64,000 nt of DNA from an uncultured Paludibaculum sp. (lineage in GTDB: Bacteria > Acidobacteriota > Terriglobia > Bryobacterales > Bryobacteraceae): the NCBI RefSeq assembly GCF_963665245.1, contig NZ_OY762268.1:372001-436000 (forward strand), written 5' to 3'. Of the stretch, positions 24,761 to 33,729 are shown one piece after another; positions within the stretch are counted from its first letter, which is position 1, and each line of letters begins with the position of its first letter. The notes beneath the pieces were generated by a model. That model was given only the letters and a program-made list of their open reading frames with translations, was not told the DNA's origin and searched no databases. The translations under genes and the position numbers were made by a program.

Positions 24761-25783
24761 ATGTATTTTAAAGTATTGATTGCAGTTGGGTTATTGGGAC
24801 TCTGCACACTGGCTGCGGAGGTCCCGGCGTCCAAACTACGCGTATTCAAGCCGCTGCCGGCGGCGATGGACTCGGCAACCAATCCACCCACGCAGGCCAA
24901 GATCGAGTTGGGCCGGATGCTGTACTTTGAGAACCGCCTCTCAAAGAGCCAGAAGTTCTCGTGCAACTCGTGCCATCTGTTGGACAAGTATGGTGTGGAC
25001 AATCAGGCGACATCGGAAGGCCACAAGGGCCAGCACGGCGACCGCAACTCACCCTCGGTATTCAACGCCGCCTTGCATATGGCGCAGTTCTGGGATGGCC
25101 GCGCGGCCGACGTCGAGGCGCAGGCCAAGGGTCCGGTGCTGAACCCGGTGGAGATGGCGATGCCGAACGAGGCCACGGTGGTCAAGACTCTGAAGTCGAT
25201 GCCCGAGTACATGGCATTGTTCGCGAAGGCCTTTCCGGGTGAGAAGGATCCGGTCACTTACGACAACATGGCCAAAGCCATCGGCGCGTTTGAGCGGAAG
25301 CTGGTCACCCCCTCCCGCTGGGACAAATTCCTGGCTGGCGACAAGACCGCGCTGACGGAACAGGAACAGGCGGGCTTGCTGAAGTTCGTCGACTCCGGTT
25401 GCGCCGGTTGCCATTCCGGCACCCTGATCGGCGGCAATTCGTATCAGAAACTCGGAGCGGTGCAGCCGTATCCTGGCCTCAAGGACGAAGGCCGGTCGAA
25501 GATCTCGAAGAACGCGGGTGAGAAGTTCTATTTCAAAGTGCCGTCGCTGCGCAACATCGACAAGACGGCGCCCTACTACCACGACGGATCGGTGAAGACA
25601 CTGGATGACGCCATCAATCGCATGGCGGAGTTCCAACTCGGACGCAAACTGGCTCCGGCCGAGGTTGGCTCCATTGCCGCCTGGCTGCGGTCTTTGACGG
25701 GCGACGTCCCGGCGAGTCTGATCACGAAACCGAAGTTGCCGGCCTCGACGCCCCAAACGCCCAAGCCGGACCTGACGGACTAG
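24761..25783 (+). CDS. Di-haem cytochrome c peroxidase (CcpA/MauG family)
   Basis: A 340-residue exported di-haem protein. Haem motifs are Cys68-Cys71-His72 (CNSCH) and Cys214-Cys217-His218 (CAGCH), spaced as in bacterial peroxidases that reduce hydrogen peroxide with electrons from c-type cytochromes. A signal peptide (VLIAVGLLGLCTLAAE) is present. The ATG at 24761 follows GGGAGAGG. It is divergent from tetR and lies six bases before a second haem protein gene, with which it is probably co-transcribed. MauG-like oxidation of another substrate cannot be excluded. Confidence 0.9.
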   Translation: MYFKVLIAVGLLGLCTLAAEVPASKLRVFKPLPAAMDSATNPPTQAKIELGRMLYFENRLSKSQKFSCNSCHLLDKYGVDNQATSEGHKGQHGDRNSPSVFNAALHMAQFWDGRAADVEAQAKGPVLNPVEMAMPNEATVVKTLKSMPEYMALFAKAFPGEKDPVTYDNMAKAIGAFERKLVTPSRWDKFLAGDKTALTEQEQAGLLKFVDSGCAGCHSGTLIGGNSYQKLGAVQPYPGLKDEGRSKISKNAGEKFYFKVPSLRNIDKTAPYYHDGSVKTLDDAINRMAEFQLGRKLAPAEVGSIAAWLRSLTGDVPASLITKPKLPASTPQTPKPDLTD

Positions 25784-25788
25784 CTCCC

Positions 25789-26340
25789 ATGAGAGCGGCT
25801 GCTGTCTGTGTCTTTCTGGCGGCTGCGGTGTGGGCGCAGGAGCCCACTCCGCGGCAGCGGGCCGAGGGGGCGATCAACGATCTGGGCCGTGTTCTCCAGC
25901 AGCTATTGGGCGAGGAGATGAAGCATGGCGGCTATGCGGGGGCGGTCCGTTCGTGCGCGGAAAATGCCCAGACAGTGACCGAAGAGTTCGGCCGCGAGCG
26001 GCAGGTTGATATCCGCCGGGTGAGTCTGAAGTACCGGAATCAGCGCGACCAGCCAGATGACTGGGAAGCGGAACGGCTGAAAGCGTGGTTGAAGCAGGCG
26101 GAAGCCGGCGCTGCCCTGGCGCCTGTGGAGGAAACCGTCACGGAGAACGGGCGGCGCTTCCTGCGGATGATGAAACCCATCCGGCTCCAGGCGGCCTGCC
26201 TGGGCTGCCACGGAGCGCGCGAGCAACTTGCCCCGGAAGTGAAGGCGCAACTTGAAGCGAAGTACCCCAGGGATAAGGCCACCGGGTACAAGACTGGTGA
26301 CCTGCGGGGCGCGTTCACGGTCCTGGTGCGGCTGCCTTAG
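25789..26340 (+). CDS. DUF3365 (Tll0287-like) single-haem protein
   Basis: A 183-residue exported protein with a signal peptide (VCVFLAAAVWAQ) and one c-type haem motif near the C-terminus (Cys137-Cys140-His141, CLGCH). The sequence around it (RMMKPIRLQAACLGCHG and GYKTGDLRGAF) is that of DUF3365, a PAS-like haem fold often found in sensors but here free-standing. It may sense redox state or pass electrons to the peroxidase encoded just upstream. Confidence 0.82.
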   Translation: MRAAAVCVFLAAAVWAQEPTPRQRAEGAINDLGRVLQQLLGEEMKHGGYAGAVRSCAENAQTVTEEFGRERQVDIRRVSLKYRNQRDQPDDWEAERLKAWLKQAEAGAALAPVEETVTENGRRFLRMMKPIRLQAACLGCHGAREQLAPEVKAQLEAKYPRDKATGYKTGDLRGAFTVLVRLP

Positions 26341-26365
26341 GCCGCCTTCCGTGTGGCTCCCTCGG

Positions 26366-27562
26366 CTACAGCCGCACGGCTTCCCGTTGCGGGTCGAACT
26401 GGATTCGCTTCCGCATGACGAAAGACATGGTGGCGAGGTGACACGGCAGCGCCGAGCGGTGGCCGGTCTCCGCGTCACAATTGGGGCTTTCGCGGCTGCG
26501 GCAACAATCGAGGAAGTTGGCCACGTGCTCCTCGACGAAGGTCTCAGGGGTCTTCACGACGACCGGAGGCGCATCGGGTTGGTTCGATTGGAACTTGTAG
26601 TGGTCGCGCGTGATCAGCAGGTTGCCCTTGGTGCCGCAGAACACGATATGGTCCTCCGGTAGGCCCGCCAGGGACGCCGATTCGAACGTCACCGTGAAGC
26701 CGTCGTAACCAAGCACCACAGTGACGGTGTCGGGCGCTGTGCGATCATCCTCGGCCACAAAGATGCCTCCGACGGCTGCGACAGAGGTCGGGCCGGTCTT
26801 GCCCGTGAGCATGTGGACGACATCGATCCAGTGGGTGAGCAGGTCCGTCATGCTGCCGCCGCCGAAGTCGAGGAATAGGCGGTAGTGATGGTACTGGTGG
26901 GGGTTCCACGGCCGCTTGCGTACCGAGCCGAGGAACCGCTCCCAATTAAGGTCCGGCGGTTGCGGCTGATGCGGATCGCCCAGGTCGTATGGAGCGCCGG
27001 AGTGCCACACGGACCGCACGAATGTGACCTTACCAAGCTGGCCCGAGTCGACAATCTCTTCCTTGGCGCGCCGGAAGAGTGTGGCCGACCGCCGTTGCAG
27101 TCCCACCTGGCAGATCCGCGCGTTGACGCGCGCGGCATGGACGATGCGCGGACCCTCTTCCCGCCGGAAGGTAAGCGGCTTTTCGACGTAGACGTCCTTG
27201 CCCGCATTCATGGCGTCAATGGCCATGGGGGCGTGCCAGTGGTCCGGCGTGGCTACGATGACAGCGTCGATGTCGCCGCGCCCGACAAGGCGGCGGTGGT
27301 CGTCCAGTTGGGCGGCGCCGGGAACTCCTTCACCGGCCATGCGGAGCTTCTCGCCGAACACATCGCAGAGCGCGCCTATTTCCACGTCGGAGCGCTTACG
27401 GAAGACCTCAGTCAGATAGCGGCCACGATTGCCGCAACCGATCACACCCACCCGGATGCGGCTGTTCGCACCAAGCACCCGGTTGTAGCTTGCTGCCGTG
27501 AACGCCAGGGCAGCACCTCCGGCGCTCTTCACGAGACTGCGCCTTGCCATCGTAGCGGACAT
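26366..27562 (-). CDS. Gfo/Idh/MocA family oxidoreductase, Tat-exported
   Basis: A 398-residue predicted NAD(P)-dependent dehydrogenase. The start at 27562 has GGAGG five bases before it. The leader (ARRSLVKSAGGAALAFTAAS) is twin-arginine-like. The Rossmann motif VGVIGCGNRGRY and the EKP motif (VYVEKPLTFRREEG) identify the family. It differs clearly from the other two members in the window and stands alone. Substrate unknown. Confidence 0.87.
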   Translation of the reverse strand: MSATMARRSLVKSAGGAALAFTAASYNRVLGANSRIRVGVIGCGNRGRYLTEVFRKRSDVEIGALCDVFGEKLRMAGEGVPGAAQLDDHRRLVGRGDIDAVIVATPDHWHAPMAIDAMNAGKDVYVEKPLTFRREEGPRIVHAARVNARICQVGLQRRSATLFRRAKEEIVDSGQLGKVTFVRSVWHSGAPYDLGDPHQPQPPDLNWERFLGSVRKRPWNPHQYHHYRLFLDFGGGSMTDLLTHWIDVVHMLTGKTGPTSVAAVGGIFVAEDDRTAPDTVTVVLGYDGFTVTFESASLAGLPEDHIVFCGTKGNLLITRDHYKFQSNQPDAPPVVVKTPETFVEEHVANFLDCCRSRESPNCDAETGHRSALPCHLATMSFVMRKRIQFDPQREAVRL

Positions 27563-27825
27563 CCAGTCCTCCGATCTCAATAGCGCCGTGTCCCGGCGTC
27601 TACCTTGTCTGATGGCTGGCAGGGTGGTACCGTTGCAATCCTGTACCTCCGAGTACGCAGGCGATGCAGAAGATAGGCGGAAACGGCGCCGCCGCGGCGT
27701 CGAAGGAGCGGTCGAGCGAAGAGACAGTGTAATTACGGCCGGGGCTGGCTTGGTGCGGCCGGCTGGCTTGGTTTCTCAACGGGCGGATTGGGACGCCGGG
27801 ACCCGACGTCGCAGGAAGCGGACAT

Positions 27826-27915
27826 TCAAGTGGGCACGCCCAGTTTCGGCAGGACAAACTTCATCAGGGCGAAGTAGCCGCCGACGACCAACACCATCAC
27901 CAGCCATTCAGGCAT
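27826..27915 (-). CDS. 29-residue membrane microprotein
   Basis: A short ORF with AGAGGA six bases before its ATG (27913-27915), starting nine bases after the uspA stop. It begins MPEWLVMVLVVGGYFALMK and ends KLGVPT: one hydrophobic helix followed by a short basic tail. The start signal, tight linkage to uspA and clean membrane-helix composition argue that it is translated. I do not recognise a named family. Confidence 0.55.
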   Translation of the reverse strand: MPEWLVMVLVVGGYFALMKFVLPKLGVPT

Positions 27916-27924
27916 ATATCCTCT

Positions 27925-28383
27925 TCAGCATACAGACTTATCGGGCGGTATGGCCAAAACCGGCACTTTGGCCTGTTCGATTGTGCGCGTGGTCACGGAG
28001 CCCATCCAGACCTGTCGCCAGCCGGTCCGGCCGTGTGTACCCATGACCACACACGCATTTCCACGATGCGCGGCGGCGATGATCGCCTCGACGGGTGGGG
28101 CATCGCTGACTTCGTACTGGACAGAGAGACCGGCTGGCAGGTTCCGGCTCGCCCAGTCTCTCAGGTGTGATTCGGCCTGTTCGCGAACCTGCGTCCATTG
28201 ATCCAGGATGTCCTGCCGTTGGATCGCCGGGACATAGGACGGCATATCGACGTGGACTGCGTGAATGAGGCGCAGCGGCTTGCCCAGCGAGGTCGCCAGC
28301 CAGGCGGCCCAACGCAGGGCATTGGCTGAGCAGTCGCTGAAATCGATGGGGCAGACGATCAAGTCGAATGCGGGAGCCGGCAT
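27925..28383 (-). CDS. Universal stress protein, UspA family
   Basis: A 152-residue UspA-fold protein. It has the N-terminal strand DLIVCPIDFSDCSANALRWA and the C-terminal nucleotide-binding pattern VVMGTHGRTGW followed by MGSVT, so ATP binding is likely. An upstream extension to 28578 is possible in frame but has no family similarity. I chose the ATG at 28383 because the conserved fold starts there. It is linked to the microprotein gene downstream. Confidence 0.88.
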   Translation of the reverse strand: MPAPAFDLIVCPIDFSDCSANALRWAAWLATSLGKPLRLIHAVHVDMPSYVPAIQRQDILDQWTQVREQAESHLRDWASRNLPAGLSVQYEVSDAPPVEAIIAAAHRGNACVVMGTHGRTGWRQVWMGSVTTRTIEQAKVPVLAIPPDKSVC

Positions 28384-28458
28384 AACGGTGCAGCCTCCGC
28401 TATGACGATGCAACTTTCGGGTGGTGGTGACAAGGGGTCCAACGGTACAAACGACGAA

Positions 28459-28494
28459 GCCCCCCGCTCCGGCGGGTAGACCGGAGCGGGGGGC
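28459..28494 (-). terminator. GC-rich hairpin after the first Oar-like gene
   Basis: A 14-base perfect stem (28459-28472 with 28481-28494) with an eight-base loop lies 19 bases beyond the receptor stop on the minus strand. A TTTT run follows on the plus strand. On the minus strand the following bases are only moderately T-rich. It is probably the end of the receptor transcript. Confidence 0.6.
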
Positions 28495-28513
28495 CTTTTC
28501 TGCTAGCAGGGAG

Positions 28514-31500
28514 CTAGAAGGTGAGCTTGAGCGAGAACTGCCAGGAACGGGGGGTGTCCTGGCCGGTGATGCTGCCATACGAAGCGCTGGTCGGATCCGT
28601 GTTGGGATCGTACAGGTTCGGGTGGTTCAGGGCGTTGAAGGTCTCCGCCCGGAACTGGGAGTTCCAGCGCTCGGTGATCCGGAAGTTCTTGATCAGCGAG
28701 AAGTCCCAGCGATCCTGATTGGGTCCGCGGGCGGAGCTGAAGCGCAGCGGGAAGCGGCGCAGGTTGGAGGCGAGCTGCAGTGAGCCGGAGGTCTCGAAAC
28801 CGACGGCCTTGGCCGGCGTGAACCAGGCATCGACGTTGCGTTGATCTTCCGGCAGCACGAAATTCTTCACGTCGCCGTTGAAGATGCGGTTTCCGAAGCC
28901 GAGCGGCGCGCCGCTCTGGTGTTGATAGATGCCACCGAGTTGCCAGCCGCCAGCGACAAAGTCGACGGCCTTGTGCATACCGGAACCAAAGTGACGGCCG
29001 CGGCCGAAGGGGATCTCCCAGATGCCGGAACCGGTGAGGCGGTGAGTGCGGTCAAGGCTGGCAATGCTCTCGTAAGGCATTGGGTCCTGATAGTTCATGA
29101 ATTCCGTCGCTTCCATGGCTTTTGACCATGTGTAGGAGGCCTGAACGGTCCAGGCGTTGGCGAAGCGGCGCTCGATGCGGGACTGCAGAGAGTGATACCA
29201 GGAATAGCCGGCTGGGTCGCCGACGATCTGAACTCTGCTGCCGAACTGGTTGTATGGCCGCAGGAGGTTGGCGCGGGTCATATTGGCGCCGAAGATCGAG
29301 TTCAAGCCGTTGTAGGGGTTCGGGAAGTTGGCGCCGAGGTAGTTGATCGTCGCCTGGTCGCGAACCGGAGAGGTGCTGAGATACTGCGCGGGCGTGTAGC
29401 TCACGTCGCGGGTGACTCCGAGACGGGTATTGCGGTTGCCGACATAGGCGGCCTCGATGAGGAACTTTTGAGGCAGTTCCTGCTGGAGGCCGAAGCTCCA
29501 GCGCTGGGAGTACGGGTGGCTGCGGCGGTCGTTGAAGAACTGAATGTCCTGGCCGATGTTGGTGAGCAGTCCGTTGCCGGCTCCGGCGGGCTTGATGAGG
29601 CCATTGGGGAACGGGTTGGCGTTGGTGGCCAGGTAGGTGAGACCGTTGTCCAGGGACGCCTGGATGGGCGTGGAGATGGAGAAGCCGGTTTGGTTGGTGT
29701 TGGTGTAGTTTACGCCGATGGACGCGGTGAAGATGCCATAGCCGCCGCGGATGATGGTCTTGGGCCTGAGTTGGTAGGCGAAGCCGATGCGGGGCTGGAA
29801 GTTGTTCTTTTCCGGTGTCCAGAAGGTGCGTGGATTGTTGCCCACGTTGGCGAACGTCAGACCGCCGATGGCGGCGAACTGGGAAACGGGCAACTCGGGG
29901 ATGGGGTTCTTGGCATAGTTGGCCTTGGCCGCGTCGTTCAGCGGGTTGGGCGTCGTGCCGTCGAAGTGAATGGCGGCGCGGTCGAAGCGCTCGGTCATCG
30001 GCGATTCGTACTCATACCGCAAGCCGAGGTTGACGGTGAGCTTGCGGCTGACCTTCCAGTCGTCAGCAAAGTAGACGGCGAAGTACTTGTCCTGCTCGAC
30101 GTACGAGTCAGTGGTGTTCATGCTGCCGGCCGGAATGCCGTAGAGCAGCGACGCAACCTGGCCGCCGAGAGTCGGGTCGGCGGCGGTGTCCGTGGCCTTC
30201 GTATAGGTGGCGTTGTAGACGTACTGCGGTGAGAGCGCCGAACCGTAGCGGTTCCGGCTTTCGCGATAGACACGGAACTCAGGGCCAAAGCGGAAGGTGT
30301 GGTTGCCCTTGAGCTTCGTGAAGTTGCCCACGAAGGAGTTGGTAGTGGAGGCGGTAATGCCGTCCTGCGACTCCCATTGCGACAACTGGCTGAACGGGGT
30401 GATCTGGATGTTCGGAATCGGCGCGATCGACTTGTTCGGCAGCTGCGAAATCAGATTGGAGGACAAGCCAAGGGAGGCGAGGTCGTACCCCTGTGACGTG
30501 CGCCGTTCCGGGAAGTCCTGGAAGGTCAAGCCGTACCGGAAGTTCAGCAGGAAGGTGGAGTTGAAGACGTAGACGTCGTCAAACGCGATGCCCTTGTTGT
30601 TGCGGTTGAGGACGACGCCGTTCACGTCATTGCTGAAGTTGCGGTTCTTGTCTTCCTCCCAATAGTCGCGGTGCAGGCGCAGGAACACGCGGTGGTTCTC
30701 GCTGAAAGCATGATCGACGCGGGTAATCCAGACCCAGTAGTCTTCCAGAGCCTTGCCGGAACGGTAATAGTTGTTCCGGAAGTCCTTGGTGCCAGTTTGA
30801 TTAGGCAGCGGATAGAGATTAATGAAGTTCAGACCGACGGTGTCGAGCTGGTTCTTGGGGATGATGTTGCCGGGTGTCGGCGTCCGGACGTAGCGGCCGT
30901 TCTGCAGCGACGTGGAGCGGGGATCGTAAACCTGGTAAGCGGCGCCGAGGTTGAGGTACTCGGAGAGATCGCCGTCGTGCATCTTGGCCGTGGGCACCGT
31001 GGAGGTAATGTTTCCGCCCGAGTCCGGGTTGCCGAACTTATTGGCTTCGTACGCAAAGAACCAGAAAGTGCGGTTCTTGCCGTCGTAGACCTTAGGGATG
31101 AAGACCGGCGCGCCGGCGGAAGCGCCGTAGCGGTTGTCCTGATAGATGGAGATCGACTGGCCGGAACGGTTCTGGAAGATGGTGGGGGCGTCGAGGGCGG
31201 AGTGGCGGAACCACTCGTGCATTTCGCCGTGCAATTGGTTGGTGCCCGACTTTGTCGACACGTTCACGGTGCTACCCATGGTGTGGCCGAGGGCGGCGTC
31301 GAAGGCCGAAGTCTGGACCTTGAACTCGGCGATGGCGGTCTGGGGCGGCGAGAAGGCCACGCGAGGGGCGGTGCCGTCGCTATAAGTATTGGACACGCCG
31401 TCGATGGAGAATTCGTTCTGATTGTTGCCGCCGCCATCCGTCGAGAAGGTGGATGGGGCGCTGTTGAAGCCCGCCTTGCGCAGGCGCATGTTGGTGCCGT

Positions 31501-32005
31501 TCACTGTGCCGGGAGCCAGGTGGACAAGGTCCATGGCGTTGCCGGCGAACTGGGGCAGTTCCAGAACACGCCGCTCGTCAATGACTTGGCCGAGAGATGC
31601 TTCCGCAGTGGAGAGCAGCGGCGTAGTGTCCTTAACCTCGATGGTCTCGGAGGTTTGGCCGACCTGGAGATCGATGTCGACCTCGACACTGTCATTGATG
31701 CGCACCTGCACACCCTGGCGCAGGAACTTCTTGAACCCGGTGAGTTCGCAGGTGATGGTGTAGTTGCCGGTAATCAGGTAAGGAAGTACGTAGTTACCGG
31801 AGTTGTTGGTTTTGTTCGAGATGGCGACGCCGGTGGCATCGTTCGTGGCCTTGACTTCGGCATTGGGGACGACGGCCCCGGTGCCGTCAACGACGCGGCC
31901 GAGGATTGTGCCGCGAGGATCCTGCGCGCTGAGCGGCAGAATGGCGAAAGCGGCAAGGAGAACTAGCGGAAGGGCGCGCGCTAGGCTGATTCGGAATTGG
32001 TGCAT
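28514..32005 (-). CDS. Oar-like TonB-dependent receptor with carboxypeptidase-regulatory domain
   Basis: A very large (1163 residues) outer-membrane receptor of the kind expanded in Acidobacteriota. A signal peptide (LARALPLVLLAAFAILPLSA) is followed by a carboxypeptidase-regulatory beta-sandwich (ILGRVVDGTGAVVPNAEVKA). A plug follows at about residues 120-230 (FSIDGVSNTYSDGT), then a long barrel ending in a terminal aromatic strand (SWQFSLKLTF). The ATG at 32005 has AGGAG eight bases upstream. Such proteins are thought to import oligosaccharides or peptides or to act in adhesion. It is divergent from a winged-helix membrane regulator gene. Confidence 0.9.
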   Translation of the reverse strand: MHQFRISLARALPLVLLAAFAILPLSAQDPRGTILGRVVDGTGAVVPNAEVKATNDATGVAISNKTNNSGNYVLPYLITGNYTITCELTGFKKFLRQGVQVRINDSVEVDIDLQVGQTSETIEVKDTTPLLSTAEASLGQVIDERRVLELPQFAGNAMDLVHLAPGTVNGTNMRLRKAGFNSAPSTFSTDGGGNNQNEFSIDGVSNTYSDGTAPRVAFSPPQTAIAEFKVQTSAFDAALGHTMGSTVNVSTKSGTNQLHGEMHEWFRHSALDAPTIFQNRSGQSISIYQDNRYGASAGAPVFIPKVYDGKNRTFWFFAYEANKFGNPDSGGNITSTVPTAKMHDGDLSEYLNLGAAYQVYDPRSTSLQNGRYVRTPTPGNIIPKNQLDTVGLNFINLYPLPNQTGTKDFRNNYYRSGKALEDYWVWITRVDHAFSENHRVFLRLHRDYWEEDKNRNFSNDVNGVVLNRNNKGIAFDDVYVFNSTFLLNFRYGLTFQDFPERRTSQGYDLASLGLSSNLISQLPNKSIAPIPNIQITPFSQLSQWESQDGITASTTNSFVGNFTKLKGNHTFRFGPEFRVYRESRNRYGSALSPQYVYNATYTKATDTAADPTLGGQVASLLYGIPAGSMNTTDSYVEQDKYFAVYFADDWKVSRKLTVNLGLRYEYESPMTERFDRAAIHFDGTTPNPLNDAAKANYAKNPIPELPVSQFAAIGGLTFANVGNNPRTFWTPEKNNFQPRIGFAYQLRPKTIIRGGYGIFTASIGVNYTNTNQTGFSISTPIQASLDNGLTYLATNANPFPNGLIKPAGAGNGLLTNIGQDIQFFNDRRSHPYSQRWSFGLQQELPQKFLIEAAYVGNRNTRLGVTRDVSYTPAQYLSTSPVRDQATINYLGANFPNPYNGLNSIFGANMTRANLLRPYNQFGSRVQIVGDPAGYSWYHSLQSRIERRFANAWTVQASYTWSKAMEATEFMNYQDPMPYESIASLDRTHRLTGSGIWEIPFGRGRHFGSGMHKAVDFVAGGWQLGGIYQHQSGAPLGFGNRIFNGDVKNFVLPEDQRNVDAWFTPAKAVGFETSGSLQLASNLRRFPLRFSSARGPNQDRWDFSLIKNFRITERWNSQFRAETFNALNHPNLYDPNTDPTSASYGSITGQDTPRSWQFSLKLTF

Positions 32006-32424
32006 AAATTGAACTCCTGAGAACGAGGCCTCGGTTCGGCATATCGGAGGGAACCAGGCGCTGGAGAACGTTTCTTCAAAACTTCGACGCTGAAGTCGGG
32101 GAGACTGTCAATCCGGAAACAGGGAGTTTTGGAACCCGGGAACGTCACGCCGCGCGGACCCGTCTCATTGGCGTTTTGACCCACTTTACCCTGCAGCATA
32201 AGACCAACTAGTACAGAGTTCGCAAATTGATGGTCCGGGAACAAGTGTATTCTCGGAGAATTCTCTGTGAAATGGCGGCGGGAGGAGGGGCCTCACCGAG
32301 GGTGCCGAAGGGCCAATCGCGGCCATTCAGACCCGCAACTTGGCCTTCCCAAGATCATCTGAAATGTTATACTTCCGTCAGAGTTGCGCTGGGGTTAACG
32401 CTCAGCGGATACCTGCCGCCCACT
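32006..32424. other. Intergenic region between receptor and regulator genes
   Basis: A 419-base divergent region between the receptor and the regulator. It holds the receptor ribosome site (AGGAG, just after the end of the receptor gene) and a plausible promoter for the regulator at 32346-32373. I saw no further genes or strong hairpins. Confidence 0.5.
32346..32373 (+). promoter_or_regulatory. Possible extended -10 promoter of the winged-helix regulator gene
   Basis: TATACT (32368-32373) is preceded by TG (32365-32366), an extended -10 element. A weak TTCCCA (32346-32351) lies 16 bases upstream. The gene starts at 32425. Confidence 0.45.
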
Positions 32425-33702
32425 ATGGCCTCCGACCTGCACCCGCGCCCGATCGCTCCGCTCCCGTTACAGGACGAGAGATGGGCGTTACTGCATCGCG
32501 TGGCCGCCAGTTCGGCCTTCCAGAAATCGAATCGTTGCCGGGAACTCCTATTGTTTGTGGGAGAACGGTCTCTGCGGGATCCCAATCACGTCATTCGGGA
32601 GCATGAGATCGGAGTGTCGGTATTCGGCCGGCCCGTCTCCTACGACACCAGCCAGGACACGCTGGTACGTGTTCAGATCTCGCAACTGAGGAAGAAGATT
32701 CAGCAGTATTTCGCCGAGGAAGGGAAGGACGAGACACTCGGACTGGAGCTGCCCAAGGGTTCGTACTCGATCGTTTTTCACCCGCGGCTGGCGGAAGCCG
32801 AGCAGGACGCGCTGGACCATCCCGCGCGCCCGCCTTGGCGAACCTACGCCTTGTTGGGAGTGACCGTCGCCTTGGCGGCGGCCTGCCTGGTGCTGGGGCT
32901 GCAGAACCGCGAACTGAGCCACCGAGCTCAGCTTGGGCTGGGCAATAAGCCGTTAGTCGACGAGTTCTGGAAACAGATGTTCCAGAACGGCCTGCATTCC
33001 TACCTCGTGCTGGCGGATGGCAACCTGCTGGTGTTCGAAGACCAGATCAAGCACCAGATCTCGGTGCAGGAATATGAGAGTAAAGCGTTTGAGCGGATGG
33101 CGACGCGGGCGATCGAGAATGAAGACCTGCGCCGGCTGACTCTCAACGTCGTCTACCGCCGATTCACGGGCATCGCGGACGCGTCTCTGGCTACGCGCAT
33201 GGGCCTGGTGGGTGCGTCAAATGGCCTGAGCCTGGACGTGGTACTGGCTCGGGATGTCTCCATGCCCCAGGTATCGACGCACAATACGATCCTGCTGGGC
33301 AGCCGCCGGGCCAACCCCTGGGTGGGTTTGTTCGAGGAAAAGCTGAACTTCCGCACCGTATTCGAGGAATCGCCCAAAGTCGCCTACTTCCAAAACGTGT
33401 CGCCAAAGGCGGGCGAACTGGCGGAGTACCGCGGCCAGTGGAGTACCCTGAGCTACTGCCGCGTGGCCTACCTGCCCAATCCCAAGGGCAACGGCAGCGT
33501 CCTGCTGATCTCGGGCACCGACGTCCAGGCCACCGAGGCGGGTGGGGAGTTCGTGACCAACGAGATTTGGGTTCGAACGTTCAGAAATGCCATGGGGCTA
33601 CAACCGGGAGAGCCGGTACCGCACTTTGAGTTCCTGCTGGAAGGCAAGATGGTGGTGAACACCGTTCCGCAGTTCCGGGTGATTGCCTGGCGGCGGCACT
33701 AG
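32425..33702 (+). CDS. Membrane-anchored winged-helix-type regulator
   Basis: A 425-residue protein. The N-terminal part (about residues 15-115) resembles an OmpR/ToxR-like winged helix: IREHEIGVSVFGR, TLVRVQISQLRKKIQQYF and ELPKGSYSIVF. A single membrane helix follows (LLGVTVALAAACLVLGL, about 138-155). The C-terminal half is an extracytoplasmic domain without a family I recognise. This ToxR-like layout suggests direct regulation by an external signal. The ATG at 32425 is chosen because upstream in-frame sequence lacks similarity. Control of the divergent receptor gene is inferred from position. Confidence 0.72.
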   Translation: MASDLHPRPIAPLPLQDERWALLHRVAASSAFQKSNRCRELLLFVGERSLRDPNHVIREHEIGVSVFGRPVSYDTSQDTLVRVQISQLRKKIQQYFAEEGKDETLGLELPKGSYSIVFHPRLAEAEQDALDHPARPPWRTYALLGVTVALAAACLVLGLQNRELSHRAQLGLGNKPLVDEFWKQMFQNGLHSYLVLADGNLLVFEDQIKHQISVQEYESKAFERMATRAIENEDLRRLTLNVVYRRFTGIADASLATRMGLVGASNGLSLDVVLARDVSMPQVSTHNTILLGSRRANPWVGLFEEKLNFRTVFEESPKVAYFQNVSPKAGELAEYRGQWSTLSYCRVAYLPNPKGNGSVLLISGTDVQATEAGGEFVTNEIWVRTFRNAMGLQPGEPVPHFEFLLEGKMVVNTVPQFRVIAWRRH

Positions 33703-33729
33703 CCATCCTGCCTGTGATATCTTCCGCAG

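Noticed and set aside
27498..28046. Plus-strand ORF of 182 residues
   Set aside because: It overlaps the oxidoreductase start, the microprotein and uspA on the other strand, and its composition is that of a shadow frame.
29192..31966. Long plus-strand ORFs inside the first Oar-like gene
   Set aside because: They are antisense shadows of a well-supported receptor, have repetitive Val/Gly/Ala composition and no domains.
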